A stretch of DNA of 51,553 nt from Chromera velia (Eukaryota > Sar > Chromeraceae): NCBI GenBank assembly GCA_018398765.1, contig JAHBMJ010000291.1, forward strand, positions 1 to 51,553, read 5' to 3'. The translations under genes were made by a program, and so were the position numbers. Numbering within the stretch: position 1 is the stretch's first letter; every line of letters starts with the position of its first letter. The notes beneath the pieces are model-generated. The model had not been told where the DNA came from, did not search any database, and saw only the letters and a program-made list of their open reading frames with translations. This document shows, in pieces, positions 24,674 to 35,248 of the stretch.

Positions 24674-24863
24674 GTTAGTCGCATCATGCGTGATGGAAGT
24701 CAGCTGCGGATTCCGCTGAATCTAATCTACACGATATCGTCTTGCCAGAGATGACAAGCATCCCACTAGTAGTCAGGGCCTGACAGAGAGATAGACGAGG
24801 GGGGGACGATGTCCAGAAAGACTAGAGAGCATCCGGAGCATGTGATGGCTCTCTGTCTGTTCG

Positions 24864-25754
24864 TCAGAGCTCCTCGACGCTGAAGTTTTCGGTCTTACCT
24901 CCAGCACTTCCGTCTGACGTCAACTCCGGCGGTAAGCTGATTTTTGTTTTCTCCCCACTCCCACCACTCCCACTGTCCTCTCGTCTTCGGCTGCTGTTGC
25001 CCTTTGTCGTATCGATTTTGGGCGGTGGGTTTCGGCTCTTTGGTCCCTTTTTGGAGGTCGGGTCTGATATGAAGAGAACAACCGACATACGGGGACGGTC
25101 AGAGGTGTAGGCCGGCATTTGATGAAATAATGGGCCGGGCCAAATGAGAAGCATTCCGTTTTGCGGTACTGTTCTCACGGTCTTCACCTTCTTACCGTCC
25201 GCCTGCTTTTTCATTCTCGTGTAGTCAGGAGGAAACCACAAAAGAGCCCCGTTGTCTTCAGAAGAGTCCCCAACGTCGACGTAGTAGATCCCTGTCACTT
25301 CAGTGATGTGGTCATGGGGCGCCCCTACTGATGAGGACCCGTCAATTTTCCCAAACAATCCTGTTAACTCTAGATGTGGGAGATCGAGTTTTGTTCTCAA
25401 AGTCTCGTCTACGATGCTTTTCAGTTTGGGAAAAGACATGAACTCCGTTGAGTTGTGGAGACCCGGAGGTGACCTCCAGGAATTTCTATTTGTCCATGGA
25501 GCATTCCACTCTCCTTCCTCGGCAGTCTGTTGAAGAAAGAGCAGGTCCTCTTTCAGGTGACGGTTCAATTCCTCGTCCTTTGGGAACATGGCCAGCATCA
25601 ACCCCTCTGGAACCTCACCGTTCTCAAACACCTGCCGACGAAACGATTCGGACTCGAACTCAGGCCCCAGAACCACTGATGGAGTTGCCAGAGCTCCACT
25701 TACAACGTGAGCAAGGCACCAAAGCAACAGTGTTTGCCAGGGCATCTCTGACAA
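24864..25754 (-). CDS. Secreted putative 2OG-Fe(II) oxygenase, VEEL C-terminus
   Basis: Single exon, 296 residues. The N-terminus (about 1-23) is a hydrophobic signal peptide. The double-stranded beta-helix core shows H147-x-H149 in GAPHDHITEVTGIYYVDVG, H211 in GPLFHQMPAY and the 2-oxoglutarate-binding Arg of DRPRMSVVLFI (R220/R222). This arrangement resembles the putative 2OG-Fe(II) oxygenase family with SGVYYV...FPxxLxH...RxSxxF; a prolyl- or lysyl-hydroxylase-like reaction on a secretory-pathway substrate is inferred. The last ~60 residues are low-complexity Ser/Gly/Lys and end VEEL, similar to ER-retrieval signals (KDEL/KEEL). A TATA-like run lies about 30 bp before the ATG. Its paralogue at 29260-30102 is divergent in orientation. 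Confidence 0.8.
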   Translation of the reverse strand: MSEMPWQTLLLWCLAHVVSGALATPSVVLGPEFESESFRRQVFENGEVPEGLMLAMFPKDEELNRHLKEDLLFLQQTAEEGEWNAPWTNRNSWRSPPGLHNSTEFMSFPKLKSIVDETLRTKLDLPHLELTGLFGKIDGSSSVGAPHDHITEVTGIYYVDVGDSSEDNGALLWFPPDYTRMKKQADGKKVKTVRTVPQNGMLLIWPGPLFHQMPAYTSDRPRMSVVLFISDPTSKKGPKSRNPPPKIDTTKGNSSRRREDSGSGGSGEKTKISLPPELTSDGSAGGKTENFSVEEL

Positions 25755-25778
25755 CAGTTAAGAATTGAGTGTAAGTGA

Positions 25779-25792
25779 GATATATATATAGA
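25779..25792 (-). promoter_or_regulatory. TATA-like element upstream of the minus-strand 2OG oxygenase
   Basis: A TATATATATA run lies 25-40 bp upstream of the start codon at 25754. No mapped transcript supports it. Confidence 0.3.
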
Positions 25793-27318
25793 AAAGCAAC
25801 GAGGGAAAGTCTTGATCTTCTTGCGCGTGTATATATGTATACAGTCTTACGGTCCGAGAATAATCAGGAATACTCGAGAGACTCTGCACCAGGCAATGTA
25901 CGGCTGAGATATATATATGGGCGGTGTTCAAAGGATCTCGAGACTTCGAAGTTAAGAGCAACATGCATTGCACTGATCATGAGTGCAGTGATGCATTAGC
26001 CGATTCCATGCATGCCGTGGCCCCCGAGCCACGGTATCTGTAGCCCAAACCGAAAGGAAAAAAGTAAAGGTGAGCCCCGCCCCCTACACCGAATTTCGCA
26101 CGCGCGCCACTTACGTACTTCCTCACATTTCGGGTCGCAAACGCCTTACGGGACCGCGCAGTAAAAATTTTGCGCATGCATGTCATTGATTGAAATGATT
26201 GAATTCGACCGCCTCTGAGGTCTGAATTCAGATGCGCTATCAGATGCGCTGTTCGAAGCTTTGTCAGACTTTGTAATGTGGATGAGCAGATGAGGGAAAT
26301 CTTCAACTTAATGACGGGCGTGGGCGTGACAGTGAGTGAGAGCTGGGTGAAAACACTACTCTTCAAACGCCGTCTCCGCGCGTCTCAATCTATCTGTTGT
26401 GAGTTTCTTATTGTTTCCGGACTAAGCAGATCTGCCCTTTGGTCAGGTCCCCACCTGTCCTGCTCCAAGGAAAGGTGAGTGGTCAATCTGTTCCTGTCTT
26501 CGTATTCCTCCTGTTTATTTGACTCAATAAATGAAAGGGAGACAGTCAGAGACAATCTGCTAGCAAGCGCATGGCATTGCGACTCTCTGCCGCGAGCGAG
26601 CTGCTGAACCCGGGCGCCTATGGCTTTCCTCTAGCTCTATTCACCCTGTTTGAGCCTGCCATGCAATATATGTGATTTCCTGTCTGTACTGACTTTGGGC
26701 TGTGAATCCTTGTGTCTTTGAGTAAATGGGTGAATGAGTAGGTGTGTTGGGTTTCCGTGTCCGTCTACATGTCTGTCTTAAAGTATCACCCCGTTGCCTA
26801 GCCCATTGCTGTCCACGATACTCGTTTCGATGCACGGTGCCCCTGTAGACAAATTTTTCCGGTATTTATGTGCGTGGATGCCAGTCTGTGATGTGGTTTT
26901 ATCTTCGTGTGCTCTGTCCGGCTTTCTCCGTTCCACATTTTTCTGTGTCTTTTAGGCTATGTGTGTATTGAACGGTATTGAAATTCGTCTCCTTTGAATG
27001 ACTGGGTACACGTTGATTGAGTGCAGGAGTGCTGAGACTCTGAGGAGAAGCGCAAGGGCGAAAGACTGGCTGACTGACTGCCTGACTGACTGACTAACCC
27101 ACTGATCGACTGGCAGCGACAGACAGTCACAGTAACTGACTATTTATCTGTTTTCTAGGTCTGTCTTGCTGTCTGTAAAAAAATTCCCCTCCCCTGGAAT
27201 AAAAATATGGCCTGTTTGCCTCTCTGCCCACCTGCTCGCCTGCCTACCTATCTGTCTACTTCTCCGTATGTTTGTCTGTATGATATTGTATGTAGGTGTA
27301 TGCGTATGTGTATGAGGC

Positions 27319-27400
27319 CAGGAGACACACACACAGAGAGCGAGAGAGAGAGAAAGTGAGAGCGAGAGCAAGAGTGAGACAGAGAGAGAGAGAGGGAGAG

Positions 27401-27451
<51 letters not shown>

Positions 27452-27453
27452 CT
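27319..27453. repeat. (GA)n-rich microsatellite
   Basis: A purine-rich GA tract with a short TG interruption. Confidence 0.9.
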
Positions 27454-27885
27454 GTGGGCAGCTTGCACTTCAAAGCTCTAGGAGGACTACATCCATGATG
27501 TATTTCATTGTGTCGGCCTTTCTGCCTCGCGTGTTTTTGTACATACGTGAGAGCTTCCTTTGAAAGGCTTTGTAACATTCCCGCTCCACTCTACCACAGG
27601 GCCTGTGTATGCTAGTGTGTATGGTTGTCTCTCGGTGTGTGTTTGCCTGCATATTCTTTTGTACAACCACCAGGCGGTGTACCGAGGTCTGCTTGCTTGA
27701 AATTATACTCAAAACTCTCTGGGTTGCTTGCCTGCTTTGGGGTCACTGCCCAGGGCCACTGCCTCTTTTTGCACTGCACAATTTTGAATGTTCTGCGTAT
27801 CAGTCTGTGAATGAAATGAAAGCCTTAAAAACTTTGAACGAAAGGGAACATTCCTTAGCACGTCCCTATCTGATCTTCCGTTCTC

Positions 27886-27887
<2 letters not shown>

Positions 27888-27934
<47 letters not shown>

Positions 27935-28047
27935 GTGTGTGTGTGTCTCCGTCCGTGCGTGTGTGATCTATACCTATGTGAGCTTGGCAATGTCAGTCTG
28001 AGTAATGTGCGTGCTTATGTGTGTATGCGATGTAGTGGTGAGAGTGT

Positions 28048-28084
<37 letters not shown>

Positions 28085-28094
28085 ACGTAAGTGT

Positions 28095-28139
<45 letters not shown>

Positions 28140-28150
28140 TGTGTGTGTAC
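27888..28150. repeat. (CT)n-(TG)n microsatellites, two adjacent tracts
   Basis: CT then TG at 27888-27945 and again at 28052-28150; the tracts are separated by ~100 bp of TG-rich sequence. Confidence 0.9.
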
Positions 28151-29259
28151 GTGCGCACGTTAGCAGACAGGTGGCAGACGAAGACTCATGATCAGGGAGA
28201 GATAGAGAGCGAGAGAGGGAAAAAGCCAGATGGATGTACGGTTCTGCATAGGAGAAAAAGATCGAGGCCGATGCACCCAGACTGAAGTAGAGAAACTGAC
28301 AGTGTCTCAGACAGATAGTAAGATCGAGAGACAAAGGCTAGAACAAAGGGTGAAAGATGATGAAAGAGTAACTATTGTATAAGTGATGCAGACATATATG
28401 CAGACACTGTAATACATTATCAAAGACTAGGTCAAATACTGTTAGCTCACTCCTCCCCGGTCCTCGGACCATCCTTCGTGTCTGGGGCCTTTTCACAGAT
28501 ACCTTTACTGTGTTTTCGTATCGAACCTAATCGAGTTATTAGTGTATTGAGAGATCACGTTAACTAGAAAACGAGTCAATCATTCTCTAGATCGTCATTT
28601 TTTCCTTTTTAAAAATGTTAGAAAAAATATGGTAAATTAGTTTTATAAACTCAGGTAAAGAATATGTATTGTAGACAGTTTGCAGATCGATTTGCTGTAA
28701 GTATAAGTAAGAATTTCAGACTAATTTTTAGTTGTATTTAGGCCTTCATACGTGATAATGCGCGACCCCCGGTTTCCCCCTTTCAACGGGGCCACGGCAT
28801 GCTCCGCAGGAGCATTAAATGTGCATGTATGCTAGCTACAGCCGATTTCAGTGCACACAGACTGAGCTGACGCACGCAAGCCTATATTCGAGTGCATGCA
28901 AAGCGCATATATATTTTAAGGTCAGTCAATTTCCAAAAAAAATTTCTCGAACGCTCGGAAAGTCCCTCCAACAATCCGACGAAATTCAGCAATTGACACC
29001 GGCCATGACGGTCAATCAATAGAGAACCAGTTTGCCATACATAGAAGCTGGAAAACTCAGGATAGTCTTGTTACCCGAAGTTTGACACTCACAACCTTCG
29101 CAAGCCTTAATTTTAGCGACGAAGGGTGAAGTTCCCGGTGAACCCGTTCGCCAGACTTCATTGAACGCCATTCTGTGCAGTACGTTAGTCCAAGGCGACC
29201 AGCACTGACAGGTGAAGAGATCAAGCTGAGTCTCGTTCAGTAGTGCCAGAGTATCAACA

Positions 29260-30102
29260 ATGTGCCGGTCAAGCATTTCTCTTGTGTGCTTCATTCTGGT
29301 CTGGAGCTGCGCGGCCGCAACTGCCTCATCAGTGGTTCTGGGGCCTGAGTTCGAGTCCGAATCGTTTCGTCAGCAGGTCTTTGAGAACGGTGAGGTCCCA
29401 GAGGGCCTGTTGTCGGTGACGTTTCCAGCAGATGAGTCTCTGCGCAGTCAGTTGAGGGAGGACCTTCTCCATCTCCGTGAAACCTCAGATCCAGGCAAGT
29501 GGGCCTGTTCATGGTGTAGTACGGGGTCATGGAAAACGGAGGGATATGGATTGCATCAATCGAAACAATTCCCTTCATTTCGGAAGTTGAAGGAAGTGAT
29601 TAACCTCCTGCTCAGCGAAAAGCTCCAACGTCCTGATCAGAAAGTGACGATGATGTTCGGGAAGATTGACGGTTCACAGTCACGAGGGGAGCCTCACGTG
29701 CATTCGGCAGAACTGACCGGAATCTTCTACATCGATGCTGGTGATTCGTCCGAAAACAACGGTGCGTTGTTGGTCTACCCTCCTGATTGGAAAAAAGAGG
29801 GGAAGTACAAGGGGACGGGAAAGACCCTGAGAACTGTACCGCAAAACGGGATGCTTCTCGTTTGGCCAGCCCCGTTGTTTCATCAGATGCCGAGCTACAC
29901 GTCTGACCGTCCGCGCATATCGATCGTTTTCTTCATAAGCTCACAAAGAGAAGGCGGTGTCGCAAAGTCAAAGGGCACCAAGAAAGTTGGGGGCAATGGG
30001 AGTGCGGTGGGTGGGCAGGAATCAAAAACGACAGAGCCCAGCAATTTGCCTGACACTGCAGGAGAGAGAGAAAAAGAAAAGTTCGACGTCGAGGAGCTCT
30101 GA
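29260..30102 (+). CDS. Secreted putative 2OG-Fe(II) oxygenase, VEEL C-terminus (paralogue)
   Basis: Single exon, 280 residues, TGA stop. Signal peptide about 1-22 (hydrophobic SLVCFILVWSCAAATA). From residue 24 it runs almost collinear with the minus-strand paralogue, sharing SVVLGPEFESESFR, QVFENGEVPEGL and FGKIDGS. Core residues: H146-x-H148 in GEPHVHSAELTGIFYID, H208 in APLFHQMPSY and DRPRISIVFFI (R217/R219). The tail differs in sequence but keeps low complexity and ends FDVEEL. Conservation of the core and tail against divergent linkers indicates two functional genes. Expected site of action is the ER or secretory pathway; the substrate is unknown. Confidence 0.8.
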   Translation: MCRSSISLVCFILVWSCAAATASSVVLGPEFESESFRQQVFENGEVPEGLLSVTFPADESLRSQLREDLLHLRETSDPGKWACSWCSTGSWKTEGYGLHQSKQFPSFRKLKEVINLLLSEKLQRPDQKVTMMFGKIDGSQSRGEPHVHSAELTGIFYIDAGDSSENNGALLVYPPDWKKEGKYKGTGKTLRTVPQNGMLLVWPAPLFHQMPSYTSDRPRISIVFFISSQREGGVAKSKGTKKVGGNGSAVGGQESKTTEPSNLPDTAGEREKEKFDVEEL

Positions 30103-31244
30103 TGGACAGACAGACCGACCGTCTCAGTCACCCTTCCGGTTCCTCTGTAACGTCTCTGGCTGATAATGGGTTTTCTATCCGTCTTTCCGTCTGCCACTGG
30201 TATTCCTTTAGGATGCAGGAGAGAGGATTCGTATCTCACAGGATGAAGCTGAAAATTCGAGTACATGAACGCAGCAGGTAAGAATGCACTAGCTGCATCA
30301 AAGCAAACCCAGCAGTTCCAGTTGTCTTCCAAACAGAAAGAGAAGAAAGAATAAAGGCAGACCGCACACCGAAGGGCACCCCAAAGGCAGGCATCTGAAG
30401 AGTCTCTCCCAACGGCTCCTTGTCAGAATTAAGCACATCTAATTCCACCGGATTTCACCCCTCGAGGCACGTCCTTTGACCAATCGATCGATGCATAGGT
30501 CCATCGATCGAACGGCACCACCGCACTAAAGCCGAATGAGTGCTTTCCTCCAAGAGAGGGCCTGACTGTATGCTGCTCATCAGTACACACTTTTACTTTC
30601 CCAGCCAAGCTGCTCAGCTGAGTAACACAGCCCGAGTTGCGTGGCCGCCACCATCCACCGAGTCAGTGACAGCGGCTACCACTGAACAAGTGTCAACGGA
30701 GATCAAACCAATGCATGAATCGTTTTATATTATTACAACTTTATTGTGCTGATCGATGTGGATTCATGCAATTTGATTGCTGAACCCTTGGCTGTGCTCT
30801 TTATTTATTGCTTAAAGATCAATTCAATAGTATTTGGCTTGCTTGAAACAATTGATCATTGTTGTTTAATAAGTTTTTAAACTCTAGCTATACACTGTCC
30901 TAATTTGGTCCCTAGTTAGGTCTCTAAAGCTTAGACTATGGGGCCCATGCCTAGGCCCATGCGGACTACATTTAGGCCAGCATTAGCCAGCATTCAAGAA
31001 TTAGGATTTCGGAGAACAATTAAAGTTACAATTTTCTAAATATAAACCAATAAAAATTAAAAAAACCCTCGAATGTATGAGTAATTTACAATCTGCATGG
31101 TTTAGACAGGTCATATATTAGTAACAAATTACGAATCTTGATCAAATTATCAGAAATATATGTAAACTTGCATATGTTTAGAAATTTAGCTTACAGTAAC
31201 GCAGTCAAATTCAAGTTGATGGAGTTATAGAACATTCATTTTCA
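30103..31244. other. Intergenic region, TA-rich from about 30740
   Basis: No gene is recognised. 30470-30515 has repeated ATCGATCGA words; from 30740 to 31244 the sequence is AT-rich with CCTAGG and TTAG words up to the copia target site. Confidence 0.5.
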
Positions 31245-31249
31245 TAAAA

Positions 31250-31463
31250 TGATAAAGATTCCGTCATACTTTCAGGTTTATAGGAGAGCCCGTCTGTCTT
31301 GGCTTTAGCCAGAGATATACGCTACGATAGATCGATCAGTTTCTGCATGCATTGCTATGCATTACTACATTGCAACTCTGCATCTCTGTGCATCACGCCT
31401 CTCTATGCACACGCGGCCTACTACCAACGGCCCCGGAAAGAGGCCCAGGGAGAAATCCCAACA
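31250..31463 (-). repeat. copia 3' LTR
   Basis: 214 bp. It differs from the other LTR by 7 transitions and 2 transversions by eye. Confidence 0.9.
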
Positions 31464-31464
31464 A

Positions 31465-32835
31465 TCACCCCCTGACTCGAGAGCTACTATGAGAGTCACT
31501 CTTTTGCTTTCCTCTGCACACCTTCGCAAAATCCAGAACCTTTCTATCTCCTTTCATCTGCTTCTGCACAAACTTGGGAGCTTGACTTCCTCTGTCCCTC
31601 TCCATCTTGTACTTTATGTGTCTGTCCGCTCTCTGTCTGTCTGTCTGTACCCACAGTACCTTTGCCTTCAAGGCTCTAAGCTCTTGACGTGTATACGCCA
31701 ACAGACCATCCATGCGAGGCTCCCGTCTGGAACACTTTCCAACTGCTCCATCAGAGGAGTGCTGTCAGTGTAAACCTCAACCTCCAGAGGCTTCATCCAG
31801 AGGGCCTCAGCAAGTCACTTCCATTGGAACGACTGCTTCACGCCATCTACAAGCGCACACAACTCTGTAGAGGTGGAAGAAATCAGTTTTCTTTTGATTC
31901 TCTTGCTCTTCCATGCCACGAGATTCGAGAACCTCATGTTCGCGATGTTTTCTTTCTTATCAACCAGACACACTTCAAACCCCCCTCTCCCTTCACAGCG
32001 AGAAAGAGAATACGCTGCATCAACAAAGAGAGCAAGCTTCGGATCATCCACTCCGCTGAACTGCAGGCAGTCACCCTTCTCACGCGCGCAAATCAATGCT
32101 AGAATCAATGCAAGTAAAGCAGCCACAAGCTTTGAACCAGAAGGACAAGAATTATAATGAGAGAGCTTGCTGAACAGATATACAAGATCGGCGGTCGTGC
32201 GACAAACCTAACCAAGCATACCCATCACTTTCTGCATGACACTCACAAGAGATTCGTCTGTCTCCTCTTCTGCTGATGACTCAATGAGTTCAGGAGACAA
32301 AGACTTGCGGGGAAGGTCTTCCTTTTGCACAGGGATTGATTCGAGATAAGCTTTCTGTGAGAGAGCAAAGCCTTCCTCTGTTCTCTTCACCTCCATCCCT
32401 GTGTAACCCATCTCACCCCCATACTCAAGAATCTCAGGCTCATCCATTTCAAGACGCTTGCGCAGAGGCTCGAGATCACGCAAATCATCAACATGGACAG
32501 CCATCACAGCCTTCACGCTTCCTGCCTCCTTCTTCACAAACACGCTTTCAGTCACTTCTTCCCATCCACACTCTCCGGCAATCCGTTTGAAGTGCTAACC
32601 ATAGAGGCGAGGCGCATCTTTCAGACCGTACATCGCACGCAGCAATTGACTCACCTCACCAGACGCAAACCCTTCGGGTGACCCCTCAGGAACTCGGCCT
32701 GGCAACTGCATGAACACATCATCAGAAATCGCTGCAGTCAAAAATGCTGTGCGAACGTCCGACTTTCCTACCTTCCATCCTTTGCTCGAAGCAAACACAA
32801 AACAGACAAGCAACGCCCACCAGGCTGCCGTCTCA
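31465..32835 (-). pseudogene. copia pol, 3' half (reverse transcriptase C-terminal part and RNase H)
   Basis: On the minus strand from 32835: an RT segment with GWKVGKSDVRTAFLTA and YGLKDAPRLYG, then the catalytic-turn region as HVDD rather than the usual YVDD (about 32490), then RNase H with LALFVDAAYS and SSTSTELCALVDG and a degenerate tail. The same frame is broken by TAG at 32595, TAG at 32208 and TGA at 31815, and a frameshift is needed near 31730. The frame continues from the 5' half at 44807 once the nested element and one copy of the 4-bp duplication are left out. Confidence 0.85.
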
Positions 32836-32839
32836 CTGT

Positions 32840-32893
32840 AAGTCCCTAGTATGCTTGAAACTGGACCTTTATGCTAAAGTCTGACCTTTATAT
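32840..32893 (+). repeat. Left terminal inverted repeat of the DNA transposon
   Basis: It begins AAGTCCCTAGTATGCTTG and contains TGGACCTTTATGC, mirrored at the right end; a 3-bp TAG insertion distinguishes it. Confidence 0.9.
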
Positions 32894-32899
32894 TATTCG

Positions 32900-33240
32900 T
32901 ATTTAATAATCATTGCATGTCATGCCCCGAGGTTGGCCAGAGCCTAAGTAGTGGCTCACTGGCTTTAACCGCCTCAATTCAGTTATGATTTTATCTACAA
33001 TAGAATGTTACTATTTTTTTTTTAGTTGACTAGTACTAATTTTTCAATATAAGTTATAATTAACATATTAAGAAAGTTTAAGTATATTTAAGTATCTCTA
33101 ATAAACCTAGTAACAAACTTATGTAGGGTAACCTCAGGCTACTAGGTAACCTACAGCATAATAATTAAGAAATACAAATTGATTTAGAAAAAAGAGATTG
33201 ACGGTGAAAAAATAGTATCTATGAAAGACATTCAGATCTT
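32900..33240. other. TA-rich left subterminal region of the DNA transposon
   Basis: No gene is seen except the possible tail of the minus-strand gene. Many TAAT and CTAG words. Confidence 0.5.
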
Positions 33241-33247
33241 TTTGTTT

Positions 33248-34821
33248 CTAAGTCTCTTGAATAAAAAGACAAAGATTGTGTTTTTCACCACTCTCACACA
33301 TTTTTGCTTGAAACGTTGCAAGATAGACAAAAGAGAGATGAGAGGAGAGTTTTTTTATGAGAATTGGATCAGATGTGACAAGTACAGCCAATTGATTTTC
33401 CAAAGCAAATGCGAGGGATAAAATTGCATGAGCAGTGGAAGAAAAGTCTTTCGCCACTCCAATAAAATGGAATAAAAACAGTTTTTTGCAATTACCCACA
33501 AAAGCATAAATGTTCTGTGTTTGGTTGACATCAGATTGTAAAAACTGCGGTCTTTCTCTCTCCAGACAAACAGACTCCGCAAGCCACTGCGCACACTTTA
33601 TACGCATTGCATCGATTTTGACCTCTTTTGCCTTTCTTATTCCCATAATGAGAGCAACAACGCACGGAATCCCCCCCCCTGACCCTAAATCAACAAAAGT
33701 TATGTCATGTAAAGAATGTCCCACTTTTTGGACTACGAAAAGAAAAAAACGACGAAGCGAGTCAACCAAAAATGAGCCACCATGCCGGCCTTCTAACCCA
33801 GTCTCAGAAAGAGAGAAAAAATCGGATTCAATACTCTCTGAGAGTCTTCCCCACACTCCATCTAGTCACTCGTTGGAGGACGCAGACGATTCTTCCTCTG
33901 ACTCGGATAAACCAGACCTTGGCTCATATGAGCTATCACGGTCATGCTTCTTTCTCTCCTTCTCCTTTCTTTTTTTGTCTTTCTTGTCTCTCTCTCTCCT
34001 TGCCGCTTCTCCTTATTCGGCTGCGGCTCTCCTCTTTTTTTCCTTCTGTTTCTCTCTTCCACCGCCTGCAGAGGCCGAGGCGCTGCTGGAAGAAGCAGAG
34101 CCTTCTCCTTCCGTCTTTTCACTTTTTTTGTTGCCCTTCTTGTTCTCCTTCTCCCCGTCGAATACGTTCTGCCTATCTTCATCCTCTTCTCTCGCAGCAG
34201 CAGAAAGAGAGGTCCTGCCTTCACGTCTGCGGCCTCCTTTTCCGCCTCCTTTCTCCTTTTGATTGTTCTTCTTTCCTTTCCCCTTTTCCTTCTCTCTTTT
34301 CTCAGAAGCGGAAGAAGAGACATCAATCGCCCCGTCCGGGATCGACTTGTTCGCATCAGCGATGGCAATCTTGACATCCGGATCGTTCTCCAACTCAAGC
34401 AGTTCTGCATCTTTTTTCGGACGGCCATCGCCGAACTAAAAGATCCGCCCGCCGGTGTCGCACTCGATCGCGGTGTACATCTCCTTCTCGAGACGCACCT
34501 TGGACTTTTCAGTAATGCCCAGCTCGTCTGACTTCTCGACGTGATCGACCATAATCCAGTTCACGGCAGAGAGGTCGTACGTTGCCCGCACCGCTCCGAG
34601 ATGCCACCCAGTCATGTCGACGATGACGTCGGCGTTTGTGAAGGTTTTCGGCCTCTCCAACTTCTCCAGAATGTACGAAAGGCACTCGGCGAGCAGGATT
34701 GGCTTGAACTCAAACGGGCTGACCACGAGCTTGCCATAATACTTCTGCAAAACAGTTGTTTCAATTATTAACAAAATGTTTCACTTTCTAAAAAATGTTT
34801 ACACTACAGACACCTGCTTAA

Positions 34822-34868
<47 letters not shown>

Positions 34869-34925
34869 AAGAGAGAAAGAGAGAGAGAGACAGAGAGACA
34901 AGGAGACAGAGAGCGAGCGAGCGAG

Positions 34926-35004
<79 letters not shown>

Positions 35005-35059
35005 TATGGCACATACACACACACACACACACACGCACGCACGCACGCACGAACGCACG

Positions 35060-35135
<76 letters not shown>

Positions 35136-35196
35136 CATGCATGCATGCACGCACGCACGCATGCACAAACGCACGCAGAAGGGCACACACACACAC

Positions 35197-35248
<52 letters not shown>

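Larger units (their letters stand above)
25800..29259. other. Large intergenic region between the divergent oxygenase genes
   Basis: No gene is recognised. It contains simple repeats (next two entries), a TGAC/GACTGACTG-rich stretch around 27063-27120 and an AT-rich part at about 28500-28740. A TATA-like run (28905-28917) lies ~340 bp before the 29260 gene. Confidence 0.5.

Noticed and set aside
25775-25999. Small plus-strand gene upstream of the minus-strand oxygenase
   Set aside because: No ATG context, no family and it overlaps a likely promoter; treated as chance.
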